A stretch of 64,000 bases of DNA, taken from positions 5,022,001 to 5,086,000 of the forward strand of contig NZ_CM001442.1 in NCBI RefSeq assembly GCF_000244915.1, read 5' to 3'. The notes beneath the pieces were generated by a model that made no database searches, was not told the DNA's origin, and saw only the letters and a list, made by a program, of their open reading frames with translations. The DNA is from Bradyrhizobium sp. WSM471 (GTDB lineage: Bacteria > Pseudomonadota > Alphaproteobacteria > Rhizobiales > Xanthobacteraceae). The first letter of the stretch is position 1. Each line of letters opens with the position of its first letter. This document shows, in pieces, positions 17,224 to 25,121 of the stretch. Both the position numbers and the translations under genes were made by a program.

Positions 17224-18435
17224 ATGGCCACCCTCCGCACGACAACCGCCGCCACTCTGTTGATCACGCTGGCGCTCGCAGGTACCCCCGCGCGTGCCGA
17301 GATCAAGGGCGAGGCCGTCCGCATCGGCGTCCTCACCGATATGAACGGCATCTTTGCGACCGCGATGGGCCCGGGCTCGGTCGAGGCGGCGCGCATGGCG
17401 GCTGAGGAGTTCGGCGGCAAGATCAACGGCAAGCCGATCGAGATCCTGCAGGCCGACCACCAGAACAAGCCGGACCTTGCGGCCTCGCTCGCCCGCAAAT
17501 GGTTCAGCGAGGGCGTACAGGCGATCGCGGACGGCGGCAGTTCCGGTGCCGCGCTCGCGGTGCAGGAACTGGTGCGCGGCAACGGAAAAATCTTCCTCGT
17601 CTCCGGCGCCGGCGCCAACCAGCTCACCGATGAAGCCTGTGCAGCGAGTAGCGTGCAGTGGACCCAGGACGCCTATTCGACCGCGACCGCGGTGGTATCC
17701 GGCATCATGCAGACCAGCAAGCAGCCGTGGTTCTTCATCACCGGCGACTACGCCTTCGGCCATTCGATCGAGGCAACCGCGCGCACCCGCATCATCGAGC
17801 TCGGCGGCAAGGTCGCCGGCAGCGTCAAGGCGCAGCTCGGCACACCCGACTACAGCTCGTTCCTGCTTCAGGCGCAGTCCTCGGGCGCAAAAATCCTGGC
17901 AATCAACGTTGCCGGCGACAACGCCACCGCAATCAAGCAGGCGGAAGAATTCGGCCTTGCCGACCAGGGCATCAAGATCGTGCCGATGTCATTCCAGAAT
18001 GTCGATATCGAGGCCGTCGGGTTGAAGGCGACGCGCGGCGATCTCATCGTCACCTCGTTCTTCGAGGACGTCTCGCCGGCGGCTCGGAGATTCTCCGATG
18101 CGTTCTTCGCCCGCCGCAAAGCGATGCCGGCGCAAATCCAGGCCGGAGTCTATTCCGCCGTACGCCACTATCTCCAGGCCGTGAAGGATACCGACTCAGA
18201 CGACAGCACGGCCGTGATGGCCAAGATGAAAGCGACGCCCGTCTCCGACGCTTACACACCCAATGGCCGCATCCGCGAGGACCAGCGCATGGTGCATGAT
18301 CTGTATCTGGTGCAGGTCAAGACGCCGGAGGAATCCAAAGGGCCCTGGGACTTCGTCAAGCTGGTCGCGACCATCCCGCCCGACCAGGCCTTCCGCCCGC
18401 TTGAGCGCAGCAAGTGCGGCCTGGTCGGCAAATAA
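17224..18435 (+). CDS. ABC transporter substrate-binding protein (Leu/Ile/Val type)
   Basis: A 403-residue type I periplasmic binding protein with signal peptide TLLITLALAGTPARA. The opening VRIGVLTDMNGIFATAMGPGSVEAARMAAEEFGG is typical of binding proteins found with aromatic-acid catabolism. It follows the FAH-family gene by 44 bases and is probably in the hydroxylase/hydrolase operon. Transporter membrane and ATPase genes are absent from the window. It is a distinct paralogue from the two other type I binding proteins here. Confidence 0.87.
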   Translation: MATLRTTTAATLLITLALAGTPARAEIKGEAVRIGVLTDMNGIFATAMGPGSVEAARMAAEEFGGKINGKPIEILQADHQNKPDLAASLARKWFSEGVQAIADGGSSGAALAVQELVRGNGKIFLVSGAGANQLTDEACAASSVQWTQDAYSTATAVVSGIMQTSKQPWFFITGDYAFGHSIEATARTRIIELGGKVAGSVKAQLGTPDYSSFLLQAQSSGAKILAINVAGDNATAIKQAEEFGLADQGIKIVPMSFQNVDIEAVGLKATRGDLIVTSFFEDVSPAARRFSDAFFARRKAMPAQIQAGVYSAVRHYLQAVKDTDSDDSTAVMAKMKATPVSDAYTPNGRIREDQRMVHDLYLVQVKTPEESKGPWDFVKLVATIPPDQAFRPLERSKCGLVGK

Positions 18436-18439
18436 GCCA

Positions 18440-19282
18440 TCAGGCCAGATAGCGCGTGAGATAGCCATCCATCGCGTAGAGCGCACAGAGCGCGAGGCTC
18501 GACCACACCGCGGCGGAGAAATACAGGAACATCCAGGTCAGCTCGCCCTTCCAGTGTGCGATGTCGTGGGTCACGACCCAGCGCGTCGAGACGTCATGCA
18601 GGCCTTCGAGGAAGCCGAGCAATCTGTTGCCCTCTTCATGCCCTGCCCGCCAGCGGCTGAGATACATCGGCACGTCGACGGTGACGAGGAAGGCCAGGAA
18701 GCAGGCGATGCCGATGATGCCGGCAATCAACGCCCAACGCACCGGTCCCTGGAATTCCGGCATCAGCCGGCACAGCGCGATGCCCGCGAGGAAGAATGTC
18801 ACCGCCCACAGCGAGTTCTCGATCGCGTTGAAGAGGAAGTTGGTCGTCACCACCGCATACCAGGAGAAGCACTCCGCGATGATGATGATGGGCACGATCA
18901 CCCACGCGATGTTCACGACCGTCTCGGCGCCCGTCATGGTCCCGAGCTGATGCAGGATGACTGCCCATTGCGCGGCGAAGCACAGTTCGGCCACGGTCGC
19001 GACCGTGCGGCCGACGAAGACGCTGGAGAGCCAGGTGTCGAACAGACAGATGCGCTGCACGTCGGCGCGCGGCAGGAACGAGCGGAAGGCGCAGCCGAAG
19101 ACATAGCCGGCGCAGAGCACGAACATCAGCCCGATGTCGGAGCCGCCACCGATGCTGCCGGCAGGCGTCGGGTAGAACTCGCGGTACAGCATGAACCAGA
19201 CGAGAATGTTGGCAGCACTGACCAGCGTCAGGGACCCCCACCACCACGCGAGGGGATTTGTCCGCGCCTGCCACTGCAACAT
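18440..19282 (-). CDS. Polytopic membrane protein, unknown
   Basis: A 280-residue protein with about seven predicted spans: WWWGSLTLVSAANILVWFML, IGLMFVLCAGYVFGCAF, VVNIAWVIVPIIIIAECF, SLWAVTFFLAGIALCRL, ALIAGIIGIACFLAFLVTV and others. The ATG chosen follows GCGGAG; a longer frame would run into the divergent promoter. It converges on the binding-protein gene (4-base gap) and is divergent from the second iclR gene, which suggests co-regulation with this catabolic cluster. I recognise no family; a transport or enzyme role (for example a membrane desaturase-like fold) cannot be argued from motifs. Confidence 0.65.
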   Translation of the reverse strand: MLQWQARTNPLAWWWGSLTLVSAANILVWFMLYREFYPTPAGSIGGGSDIGLMFVLCAGYVFGCAFRSFLPRADVQRICLFDTWLSSVFVGRTVATVAELCFAAQWAVILHQLGTMTGAETVVNIAWVIVPIIIIAECFSWYAVVTTNFLFNAIENSLWAVTFFLAGIALCRLMPEFQGPVRWALIAGIIGIACFLAFLVTVDVPMYLSRWRAGHEEGNRLLGFLEGLHDVSTRWVVTHDIAHWKGELTWMFLYFSAAVWSSLALCALYAMDGYLTRYLA

Positions 19283-19416
19283 GAATCGCTCCGCTGTAAT
19301 CGATCTGACATTCAATCGTAATAATCCTGTCACAACAAGCCACGGAATCGCGACGAAAATCTGTGTGCGGCGGGGGCTCTTCGCGCACATTTGTCCCCGC
19401 CGGCAAAGTCGCCACA

Positions 19417-19433
19417 TGTCCGAATAGTGGACA
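19417..19433. promoter_or_regulatory. 17-bp palindrome TGTCCG-N5-TGGACA (candidate IclR box 3)
   Basis: TGTCCGAATAGTGGACA sits in the divergent region between the membrane-protein gene and the second iclR gene, 60 bases before the latter. With the flanking A and T, the outer ATGTCC/GGACAT arms are perfect. A half site GGACA follows at 19459. It matches the two sites before the flavin hydroxylase, so this IclR regulator is the best candidate to bind all of them. Confidence 0.5.
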
Positions 19434-19492
19434 TAGGACGGCCTTTTCTGAATCTATTGGACAACAAGCCCGGCCCGGTTCATTAAGCCTGC

Positions 19493-20371
19493 ATGGCCAG
19501 AACCGCGTCCAAACCGATCCGCGCCTCCTCGTCCGCCGCCGCCGTGCTGGCGGACAGCGTCGACGACGCGGCGTTCGCGACGACGCTCGCAAAAGGCCTC
19601 GTGGTGCTCGAAGCGTTCAAGGCGGGGGCGACGCAGCTCGGCAACATGGAGCTGTCGACGCTGACCGGAATTCCGCGCCCGACGGTGGCGCGGCTGACGC
19701 ATACGCTCGCCGAACTCGGCTACCTCCGCTACGATTCCGAACGCGCCAAATATCGCGTCGGCGCGCGCGCACTTCGCATGGCGCATCCGCTGCTCGCCGA
19801 CATGCAGTTCCGCCAGGTTGCGCGTCCCATGATGCAGGAGCTGGCACAAAGCGTGCGCGGCACGGTCTCGATCGGCCTGCTCGATGCGACCTCCATGATC
19901 TATGTCGAGACCGCGCGCTCCGGCGACGTCGGCCCGCACGTCCCCGACATCGGCATGCCCATTTCCGTGGTGATGACGGCGATGGGCCGTGCCGCGGCGG
20001 CGACCTTGCCGCAAGCCGATGCCGCACAGCTCGAAGAGCGCATTGCAAGCGAGGACACCGAGCTGTGGTCGGCGTTCCGCGAGACCTACCGCGCCGGCCT
20101 CGCACAATGCGCCAGCCGCGGCTTCTGCACTTGCTTCGGCGAGTACATCGCCTCGATCCACGCCGTCGCCGCGCCGCTGTTTCTTGCGCGTGAGGCGAAG
20201 CAGGCCTTTTCGATCAATTGCGGCATTCCCGCATTCCGGCTCCAGCCCGGCCAGCTGGAGGGCGAGATCGGCCCGCGCATTGCCGCCCTTGCTGACAGCA
20301 TCCGCACCATGATTGGGGCGGCGCCGGCGACCGAAACACAAAAGCAAAACAAGAAGAGCGCCAGACGATGA
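19493..20371 (+). CDS. IclR-family transcriptional regulator (PcaR/PobR-like)
   Basis: A 292-residue regulator with a 30-residue N-terminal extension, then a winged helix (AKGLVVLEAFKAG ... IPRPTVARLTHTLAELGYL) and the IclR effector domain (RGTVSIGLLDATSMIYVETARSG ... GRAAAATLP). It is divergent from the unknown membrane protein and 37 bases upstream of a TctC gene on the same strand. Close in outline to IclR proteins controlling aromatic-acid degradation. The C-terminal tail is Lys-rich (QKQNKKSARR). Confidence 0.87.
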   Translation: MARTASKPIRASSSAAAVLADSVDDAAFATTLAKGLVVLEAFKAGATQLGNMELSTLTGIPRPTVARLTHTLAELGYLRYDSERAKYRVGARALRMAHPLLADMQFRQVARPMMQELAQSVRGTVSIGLLDATSMIYVETARSGDVGPHVPDIGMPISVVMTAMGRAAAATLPQADAAQLEERIASEDTELWSAFRETYRAGLAQCASRGFCTCFGEYIASIHAVAAPLFLAREAKQAFSINCGIPAFRLQPGQLEGEIGPRIAALADSIRTMIGAAPATETQKQNKKSARR

Positions 20372-20407
20372 ACAAGACAATCGGCGCTCCGCCACCGGGA
20401 GGCCACC

Positions 20408-21382
20408 ATGACCGTCACACGGCGAACATTATTGGGCACCCTCGCCCTTTCGATATCAGGACTTCCATTCGCCGCACGCGCTGAGGACGCCTGGCCGTCG
20501 CGCATGGTGCGGCTGATCTCCCCTTACGGGCCCGGCGGCTCCAACGACATCTCGCTGCGGCTGCTGGCCGAAGAGTTCGGCCGCAACCTGCACCAGCAGT
20601 TCATCGTCGAGAACAAGCCGGGTGCCGGCACCCGCATCGCCAACGACACGGTCGCGCATGCGCCGGGCGACGGCTATACCCTGCTATATGTCGCGGCGCC
20701 CTACGCCACCGCCGAAGCGCTGTTCGGCAAGCTGACCTATGAGCGCAAGGATCTGCAGCCGGTCGCGATGGCTGTGATCGCGCCGCTGTTCCTGATCATC
20801 AGCGCGGACGCGCCGTTCAAGACGCTCCCCGAATTGATCGCCTACGGCAAATCGAAGCCGGATGGCCTGACCTTCGCTTCGCCCGGCGCCGGCTCGCAGC
20901 CGCATCTTGCCGGCGAACTCCTGTTCAGGGATGCCGGCGTCAAGGGGCTCAACATTCCCTTCCGTGGCGATGCCGCGTCCTACACCGAGCTGCTCGCCGG
21001 CCGCGTCGATGCCACGCTGACGGCACTGCCGACCGCACTGCCCTACATCCAGAGCGGCAAGTTCATCGTGCTCGGCGTCGCTTCCGCCGAACCCAGCGCG
21101 CTCTATCCGCAAGCGCCGACCCTGCGCGAGCAGGGTTTTCCCAACGTGGCCGCGGCCGGCTGGTACGGCTTCATGGCGCCTTCGACGACGCCGCGCGCCA
21201 TCGTCGACAAGCTGCAGACCGAGGTCTTGCGCGCGCTGGCCGAGCCGGCGATCAAGGGCAAGCTGACCGCCCAGGGCCTCGAAGTGCGCGCCGGCACCGC
21301 GGCCGAGTTCGGCCAGTTCATCGACAACGAAACAAAAAAGTGGACCGGGCTGATCCGCGAGGCCGGCCTCAAGGGCGAGTGA
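20408..21382 (+). CDS. Tripartite tricarboxylate transporter substrate-binding protein (TctC/Bug)
   Basis: A 324-residue Bug-family binding protein. The N-terminus has RRTLLGTLALSISGLPFAARA, a signal peptide with a twin Arg. Family features are WPSRMVRLISPYGPGGSNDI and VENKPGAGTRIANDTVAHAPGDGYTLLYV. It lies between the iclR gene and another binding-protein gene. No tctA/tctB membrane partner is present, as is common for this expanded family. Ligand is probably a carboxylated or aromatic acid. Confidence 0.88.
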   Translation: MTVTRRTLLGTLALSISGLPFAARAEDAWPSRMVRLISPYGPGGSNDISLRLLAEEFGRNLHQQFIVENKPGAGTRIANDTVAHAPGDGYTLLYVAAPYATAEALFGKLTYERKDLQPVAMAVIAPLFLIISADAPFKTLPELIAYGKSKPDGLTFASPGAGSQPHLAGELLFRDAGVKGLNIPFRGDAASYTELLAGRVDATLTALPTALPYIQSGKFIVLGVASAEPSALYPQAPTLREQGFPNVAAAGWYGFMAPSTTPRAIVDKLQTEVLRALAEPAIKGKLTAQGLEVRAGTAAEFGQFIDNETKKWTGLIREAGLKGE

Positions 21383-21404
21383 CAGTCACGAACAGGGAAT
21401 GGAA

Positions 21405-22625
21405 ATGAAAACAATACTTCTCAAACATGTCGCGGCAGGCGCGATCGCTCTCGCGCTATCGATCCCGGGAGCACAGGCGCAGAAGAAATACGATCCCGGC
21501 GCTTCCGACACCGAGATCAAGGTCGGCCAGACAGTCCCGCTCAGCGGGCCGGCCTCGGCCTATGCCGTGATCGGCAAGAGCCAGGCCGCCTACATGAAGA
21601 TGATCAACGATCAGGGCGGCGTCAACGGCCGCAAGGTCAATCTGATCCAGTATGACGACGCCTATTCGCCTCCGAAGACGGTTGAGCAGACCCGCAAGCT
21701 GGTCGAAAGCGACGAGGTGCTGCTGACCTTCCAGATCATCGGCACGGCGCCGAATGTCGCGGTGCAAAAATATCTCAACGCCAAGAAGGTCCCGCAGCTC
21801 TTCGCGGCAACCGGTGCCGCGCGTTTCACCGATCCGAAGAACTTCCCCTGGACCATGGGCTTCAACCCCTCCTACCTCGTCGAGGGCCGGATCTACGCGC
21901 AATATCTTCTGAAGAACCATCCGAACGCCAGGATCGGCGTGCTCTATCAGAACGACGATCTCGGCAAGGATTACCTCGCCGGCTTCAAGGCAGGTCTCGG
22001 TGACAAGGCGAAGATGATCGTTGCCGAGACCTCCTACGAGATCACCGAGCCGACCATCGATTCGCAGATCCTGCGGTTGAAGGACGCAGGTGCCGACGTG
22101 CTGTTCAGCGCCACGACACCGAAACAGGCCGCGCAGGCGATCAAGAAGGTCGCCGAGATCGGCTGGAAGCCGCTGCACATCATCGACATCAACGCCTCCT
22201 CGGTCAGCGCGGTGCTGAAACCCGCCGGACTCGACAACGCCAAGGGCGTCGTCAGCGTTGGGTATGTCAAGGATTCGGCCGATCCCGAATGGAAGGACGA
22301 TCCCGGCATGAAGCGATATCTCGCCTTCATGGCCAAGTACTACCCGGAGGGCGACAAGGATTCGAACCTGAACGTCTACGGCTATATCACCGCGCAGCTG
22401 CTGGTCCAGGTGCTGAAGCAATGCGGCGACGATCTCACGCGCGAGAACGTGATGCGCCAGGCCGCCAGCCTGAACAACATCACACTCGACCTGACGCTGC
22501 CGGGAATCTCGGTGACGACGACGCCGACCGACTATCGCGTCAACAAGCAGTTCCAGATGGTGCAGTTCGACGGCCAGCGCTGGCAGAAACTCGGCGACAT
22601 CGTCACGGACGAGGCCAAGGAATAA
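21405..22625 (+). CDS. ABC transporter substrate-binding protein (Leu/Ile/Val type)
   Basis: A 406-residue type I periplasmic binding protein with signal peptide LLKHVAAGAIALALSIPGAQA, then DTEIKVGQTVPLSGPASAYAVIG and NDQGGVNGRKVNLIQYDD. The ATG used has GGGA six bases upstream; an ATG two codons earlier has no room for a ribosome site. It follows the TctC gene by 22 bases and is probably in its operon. Third orphan binding protein of its type in this island. Confidence 0.88.
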   Translation: MKTILLKHVAAGAIALALSIPGAQAQKKYDPGASDTEIKVGQTVPLSGPASAYAVIGKSQAAYMKMINDQGGVNGRKVNLIQYDDAYSPPKTVEQTRKLVESDEVLLTFQIIGTAPNVAVQKYLNAKKVPQLFAATGAARFTDPKNFPWTMGFNPSYLVEGRIYAQYLLKNHPNARIGVLYQNDDLGKDYLAGFKAGLGDKAKMIVAETSYEITEPTIDSQILRLKDAGADVLFSATTPKQAAQAIKKVAEIGWKPLHIIDINASSVSAVLKPAGLDNAKGVVSVGYVKDSADPEWKDDPGMKRYLAFMAKYYPEGDKDSNLNVYGYITAQLLVQVLKQCGDDLTRENVMRQAASLNNITLDLTLPGISVTTTPTDYRVNKQFQMVQFDGQRWQKLGDIVTDEAKE

Positions 22626-22631
22626 AGCGCC

Positions 22632-22718
22632 CCTCATCCCGAGGGGCGCGCGCCTGAAGGCATCACCGGTGGTGCTCGTGCTTCGAGGCGGCCGCTCCGC
22701 GGCCTCCTCGGCATGAGG
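22632..22718. repeat. Palindromic intergenic repeat
   Basis: Outer arms of 13 bases (22632-22644 and 22706-22718) are inverted copies with one mismatch, with a GC-rich inner hairpin around 22685-22705. It occupies the gap between a rightward and a leftward gene, so it may act as a two-way terminator. Confidence 0.6.
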
Positions 22719-22736
22719 GAGGAAGTGGCTGCTCGC

Positions 22737-23228
22737 CTATCTCTTCATCCCACCCACATAAGCCACGAGCTTGTCGAGCGTCTGGTAGCCGTATTCGACG
22801 GCACCGAAGCTGATCATGCCGTCGCGCTGCGCCGTGCTCGACGCCAGCTGCCGCATCATCAGAACCGTCTTGCCGTTGCTCTGTTCGGCGAAGGTGACGG
22901 TGAAACGGAACATTCCGGGATCCTCGTCCTGGTCGGTACCGTGATCCATCTCCATCAGCGACGGCCGCTCGATGCGGCGAAAGCGCATGCGGTTCGGGTA
23001 GACCGTGCCGTCCGGGCCGATCATGTTGAAGCGCCAGACGCCGCCGACGCGCACGTCGATCTCGAAGGTCTCGAGCTTGAACCCCTTCGGCCCGAACCAT
23101 TGCGGCAGGTGCTTCGGGTCGGACCACGCTTCGAACACCAGATCGCGCGGCGCGTCGATCACGCGGGACATCACGATCTCGCGGTCGAGCGACCATTGCG
23201 ACAAGGCGGGATTGGCAGAATTCGTCAT
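22737..23228 (-). CDS. SRPBCC (AHSA1-type) domain protein
   Basis: A 163-residue START-like domain protein. It opens with the family motif VMSRVIDAPRDLVFEAWSDP and continues KHLPQWFGPKGF and GGVWRFNMIGPDG. Such proteins form a helix-grip cavity for hydrophobic ligands; function is mostly unknown. The gene is only two bases downstream of an ArsR-family repressor gene, an arrangement seen widely, and is surely co-transcribed and auto-repressed with it. Confidence 0.88.
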   Translation of the reverse strand: MTNSANPALSQWSLDREIVMSRVIDAPRDLVFEAWSDPKHLPQWFGPKGFKLETFEIDVRVGGVWRFNMIGPDGTVYPNRMRFRRIERPSLMEMDHGTDQDEDPGMFRFTVTFAEQSNGKTVLMMRQLASSTAQRDGMISFGAVEYGYQTLDKLVAYVGGMKR

Positions 23229-23230
23229 CG

Positions 23231-23623
23231 TCAGGAACCTTTCCGTTTGGTCGTCTTGTTACTTGTCTTGGACGACCGCTTGGCAGCCGTCCGCTCCTTC
23301 TTCAGCTTCATCACATAGGCTTCGAAGCGATCGAGCCGCGCCTCCCAGATCGCACGCTGGTGCTGGAACCAGTCCTCCGCGCTGAGGAGCGCGTCGGGAC
23401 TGAGACGGCAGGTGCGCACCCGGCCGGACTTCTCCGACAGGACGAGCCCGCTCGTCTCCAGCACGTGGATGTGTTTCATGAAGCTCGGCAGCGCCATCTC
23501 GAAGGGATCGGCAAGCTCGCCGACCGACGCCTCGCCGGCGCAGAGCCGCATCACGATCGCCCGCCGGGTGGGATCGGCAAGGGCCGCAAAAACCTGATCG
23601 AGCCGGGATAATTGGTTAGCCAT
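23231..23623 (-). CDS. ArsR-family transcriptional repressor
   Basis: A 130-residue winged-helix repressor of the subtype paired with SRPBCC proteins. The fold reads LDQVFAALADPTRRAIVMRL, then SVGELADPFEMALPSFMKHIHVLETSGLV. No cysteine cluster for metal binding is visible, so it is probably not a metal sensor. The tail is basic (KKERTAAKRSSKTSNKTTKRKGS). The ATG chosen begins exactly at the conserved domain; a frame 12 codons longer has no ribosome site. The start codon is embedded in a TTAGC-N6-GCTAA palindrome, with a second copy 50 bp upstream. Confidence 0.87.
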   Translation of the reverse strand: MANQLSRLDQVFAALADPTRRAIVMRLCAGEASVGELADPFEMALPSFMKHIHVLETSGLVLSEKSGRVRTCRLSPDALLSAEDWFQHQRAIWEARLDRFEAYVMKLKKERTAAKRSSKTSNKTTKRKGS

Positions 23624-23631
23624 GGAGCTAA
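23616..23631. promoter_or_regulatory. ArsR operator candidate, proximal (overlaps start codon)
   Basis: TTAGCCATGGAGCTAA: arms TTAGC and GCTAA around a 6-base spacer holding the start codon of the repressor. One further base on each side also pairs (G/C). Binding here would block both transcription and access to the start. Confidence 0.6.
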
Positions 23632-23665
23632 CTATATGGTTGCCGCCGTGCCGCGTCAACGATTG

Positions 23666-23681
23666 TTAGCCAATTAGCTAA
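23666..23681. promoter_or_regulatory. ArsR operator candidate, distal
   Basis: TTAGCCAATTAGCTAA repeats the TTAGC-N6-GCTAA form of the proximal site. Centre-to-centre distance is 50 bp, close to five helical turns, so two repressor dimers would lie on the same DNA face. Confidence 0.6.
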
Positions 23682-23700
23682 GTTAAATTTTTACCGACTG

Positions 23701-23785
23701 GTAGCCTGGATGAAGCGAAGCGTAATCCAGGGCCGCTCGCTCGCCTGCCGCACTTTCCCGGTGCGCTTCGCTCCATCCGGGCTAC
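23701..23785. repeat. Palindromic intergenic repeat
   Basis: Arms at 23701-23722 and 23764-23785 are 22-base inverted copies with a few mismatches (GTAGCC...AAGCG against CGCTTCG...GGGCTAC). This is a repeat type I recall as dispersed in Bradyrhizobium and Rhodopseudomonas intergenic regions. It lies upstream of the serine hydrolase gene. Confidence 0.6.
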
Positions 23786-23886
23786 GGACCACTCGCGCGG
23801 AACCCACCACGCGCGATCGTGAATAGGGAGGCGCGGTCCTTCCCGCTACAAGAGACTGGGGGCGCATCGAATCCTGCGCCAGAGCC

Positions 23887-25050
23887 GTGCCGTCTGTTGT
23901 CACCTCATCGTACCTCACCCGACGGGCGCTCGCCCGGGCGGCGCTCGTTCCCCTCGCGCTTGCCTGGCCGCGCGGCGCCGCCGCGGATTCCGACATGATC
24001 GCGCAGATGCGCGACATCGTCGCGAACGAACTGGCGCCGACCGCGACGCCGGACCAGCCGGGCGGTCTCGCCGCCGCGCTTTATGCCGGCGGCCATGTCG
24101 AGTTCTTCAACTACGGCTTTGCCGACGACGCCACGCAAAGACCGGTCACGCCGGACACCCTGTTCAATCTCGGTTCCCTGCGCAAGCCGTTCGAGGCGAC
24201 GCTGGTCGCGCTCGGCACCCTCCACGGCGAGCTGCAGCTCGACGATCGTCTGGCGAAATATCTCCCCGAGCTCACCGGCGACTATGTCCGCCGCATCACC
24301 GTGGGCGAACTCGTCACGCACACCTCAGGCATGCTGCTGCCGACCGATCATCCGCCGTGGCCGAGCGACACTTTTTCTCGCGCGCAACTCATCGACATGT
24401 TCAACAGCTGGAGACCGCAAGCCGGCGAAGTGCCGGGCAAGCAGCGCGTCTACAGCCATGCCGGCTATGTGCTGCTTCAACTGGTGCTCGAGCGCTGCTA
24501 CGGCGCTCCGATCGCACGCCTGTTCGAACAACGCATCTTCAAGCCGATCGGCATGAATGCGACCTCCTTGCCCGAACGCGGCGAGGACAGCCGTGCCGTC
24601 ATGGACGAGGCCCGGATGCAGCGCGCGGTCCAGGGCTACTCGGATCAGGGCATGGCGATCGGCCCCATCGGCAACCAGCAGAGCTATTTTGATTTTCCCG
24701 GCACGGGCCAGATGTTTTCCTCGCCGCGGGATCTCGCCGCATTCGTGGCGGCCTGCGTCGATGGCCACTCGGTCGACCCTCACTTACGTGAGGCTTTGCG
24801 GATGACGCAGCACGAGGCCTTCCGGGTCAACGAGAAATTCGGACAAGGCATGGCCTGGGAGACGGTGCATCTTCCCGAGGTCACCGTCGTCGACAAGCCG
24901 GGCGGCCTCAACAATGCCTCCGGCTATATCGGACTCGTGCCGGCGCTGCGGATCGGCATCGTGTTGCTGGCCAATCGCGGCGAATACCCGCACGAGATCG
25001 CCCGCTACAGGATCCTGCCCGCGCTGGCGAAGCTCATGGGCCCGCACTGA
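23887..25050 (+). CDS. Serine hydrolase, class C beta-lactamase/esterase family
   Basis: A 387-residue exported enzyme of the penicillin-binding/beta-lactamase-like fold. The N-terminus TRRALARAALVPLALAWPRGAAA looks like a twin-arginine signal. The nucleophile motif is S97-L-R-K100. The second motif, normally YxN, reads Y189-S-H191, and the third reads KPG in VVDKPGGL. The variant motifs point to an esterase, D-aminopeptidase or unknown hydrolase rather than a true beta-lactamase. The start is a GTG without a clear ribosome site, so the exact N-terminus is uncertain. Confidence 0.82.
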   Translation: MPSVVTSSYLTRRALARAALVPLALAWPRGAAADSDMIAQMRDIVANELAPTATPDQPGGLAAALYAGGHVEFFNYGFADDATQRPVTPDTLFNLGSLRKPFEATLVALGTLHGELQLDDRLAKYLPELTGDYVRRITVGELVTHTSGMLLPTDHPPWPSDTFSRAQLIDMFNSWRPQAGEVPGKQRVYSHAGYVLLQLVLERCYGAPIARLFEQRIFKPIGMNATSLPERGEDSRAVMDEARMQRAVQGYSDQGMAIGPIGNQQSYFDFPGTGQMFSSPRDLAAFVAACVDGHSVDPHLREALRMTQHEAFRVNEKFGQGMAWETVHLPEVTVVDKPGGLNNASGYIGLVPALRIGIVLLANRGEYPHEIARYRILPALAKLMGPH

Positions 25051-25067
25051 ACACATCCCTGAAAAGA

Positions 25068-25094
25068 GAAAGCCCCGGCTGAGCCAGGGCTTTC
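25068..25094 (-). terminator. Rho-independent terminator
   Basis: GAAAGCCC...GGGCTTTC stem with inner GGCT/AGCC pairing; on the minus strand it is followed by a T-rich stretch. It lies 27 bases beyond the stop of the outer-membrane protein gene and 17 bases beyond the convergent serine hydrolase, so it may serve both. Confidence 0.7.
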
Positions 25095-25121
25095 CACGCC
25101 AGATCAGGAACGGGATGAAGC

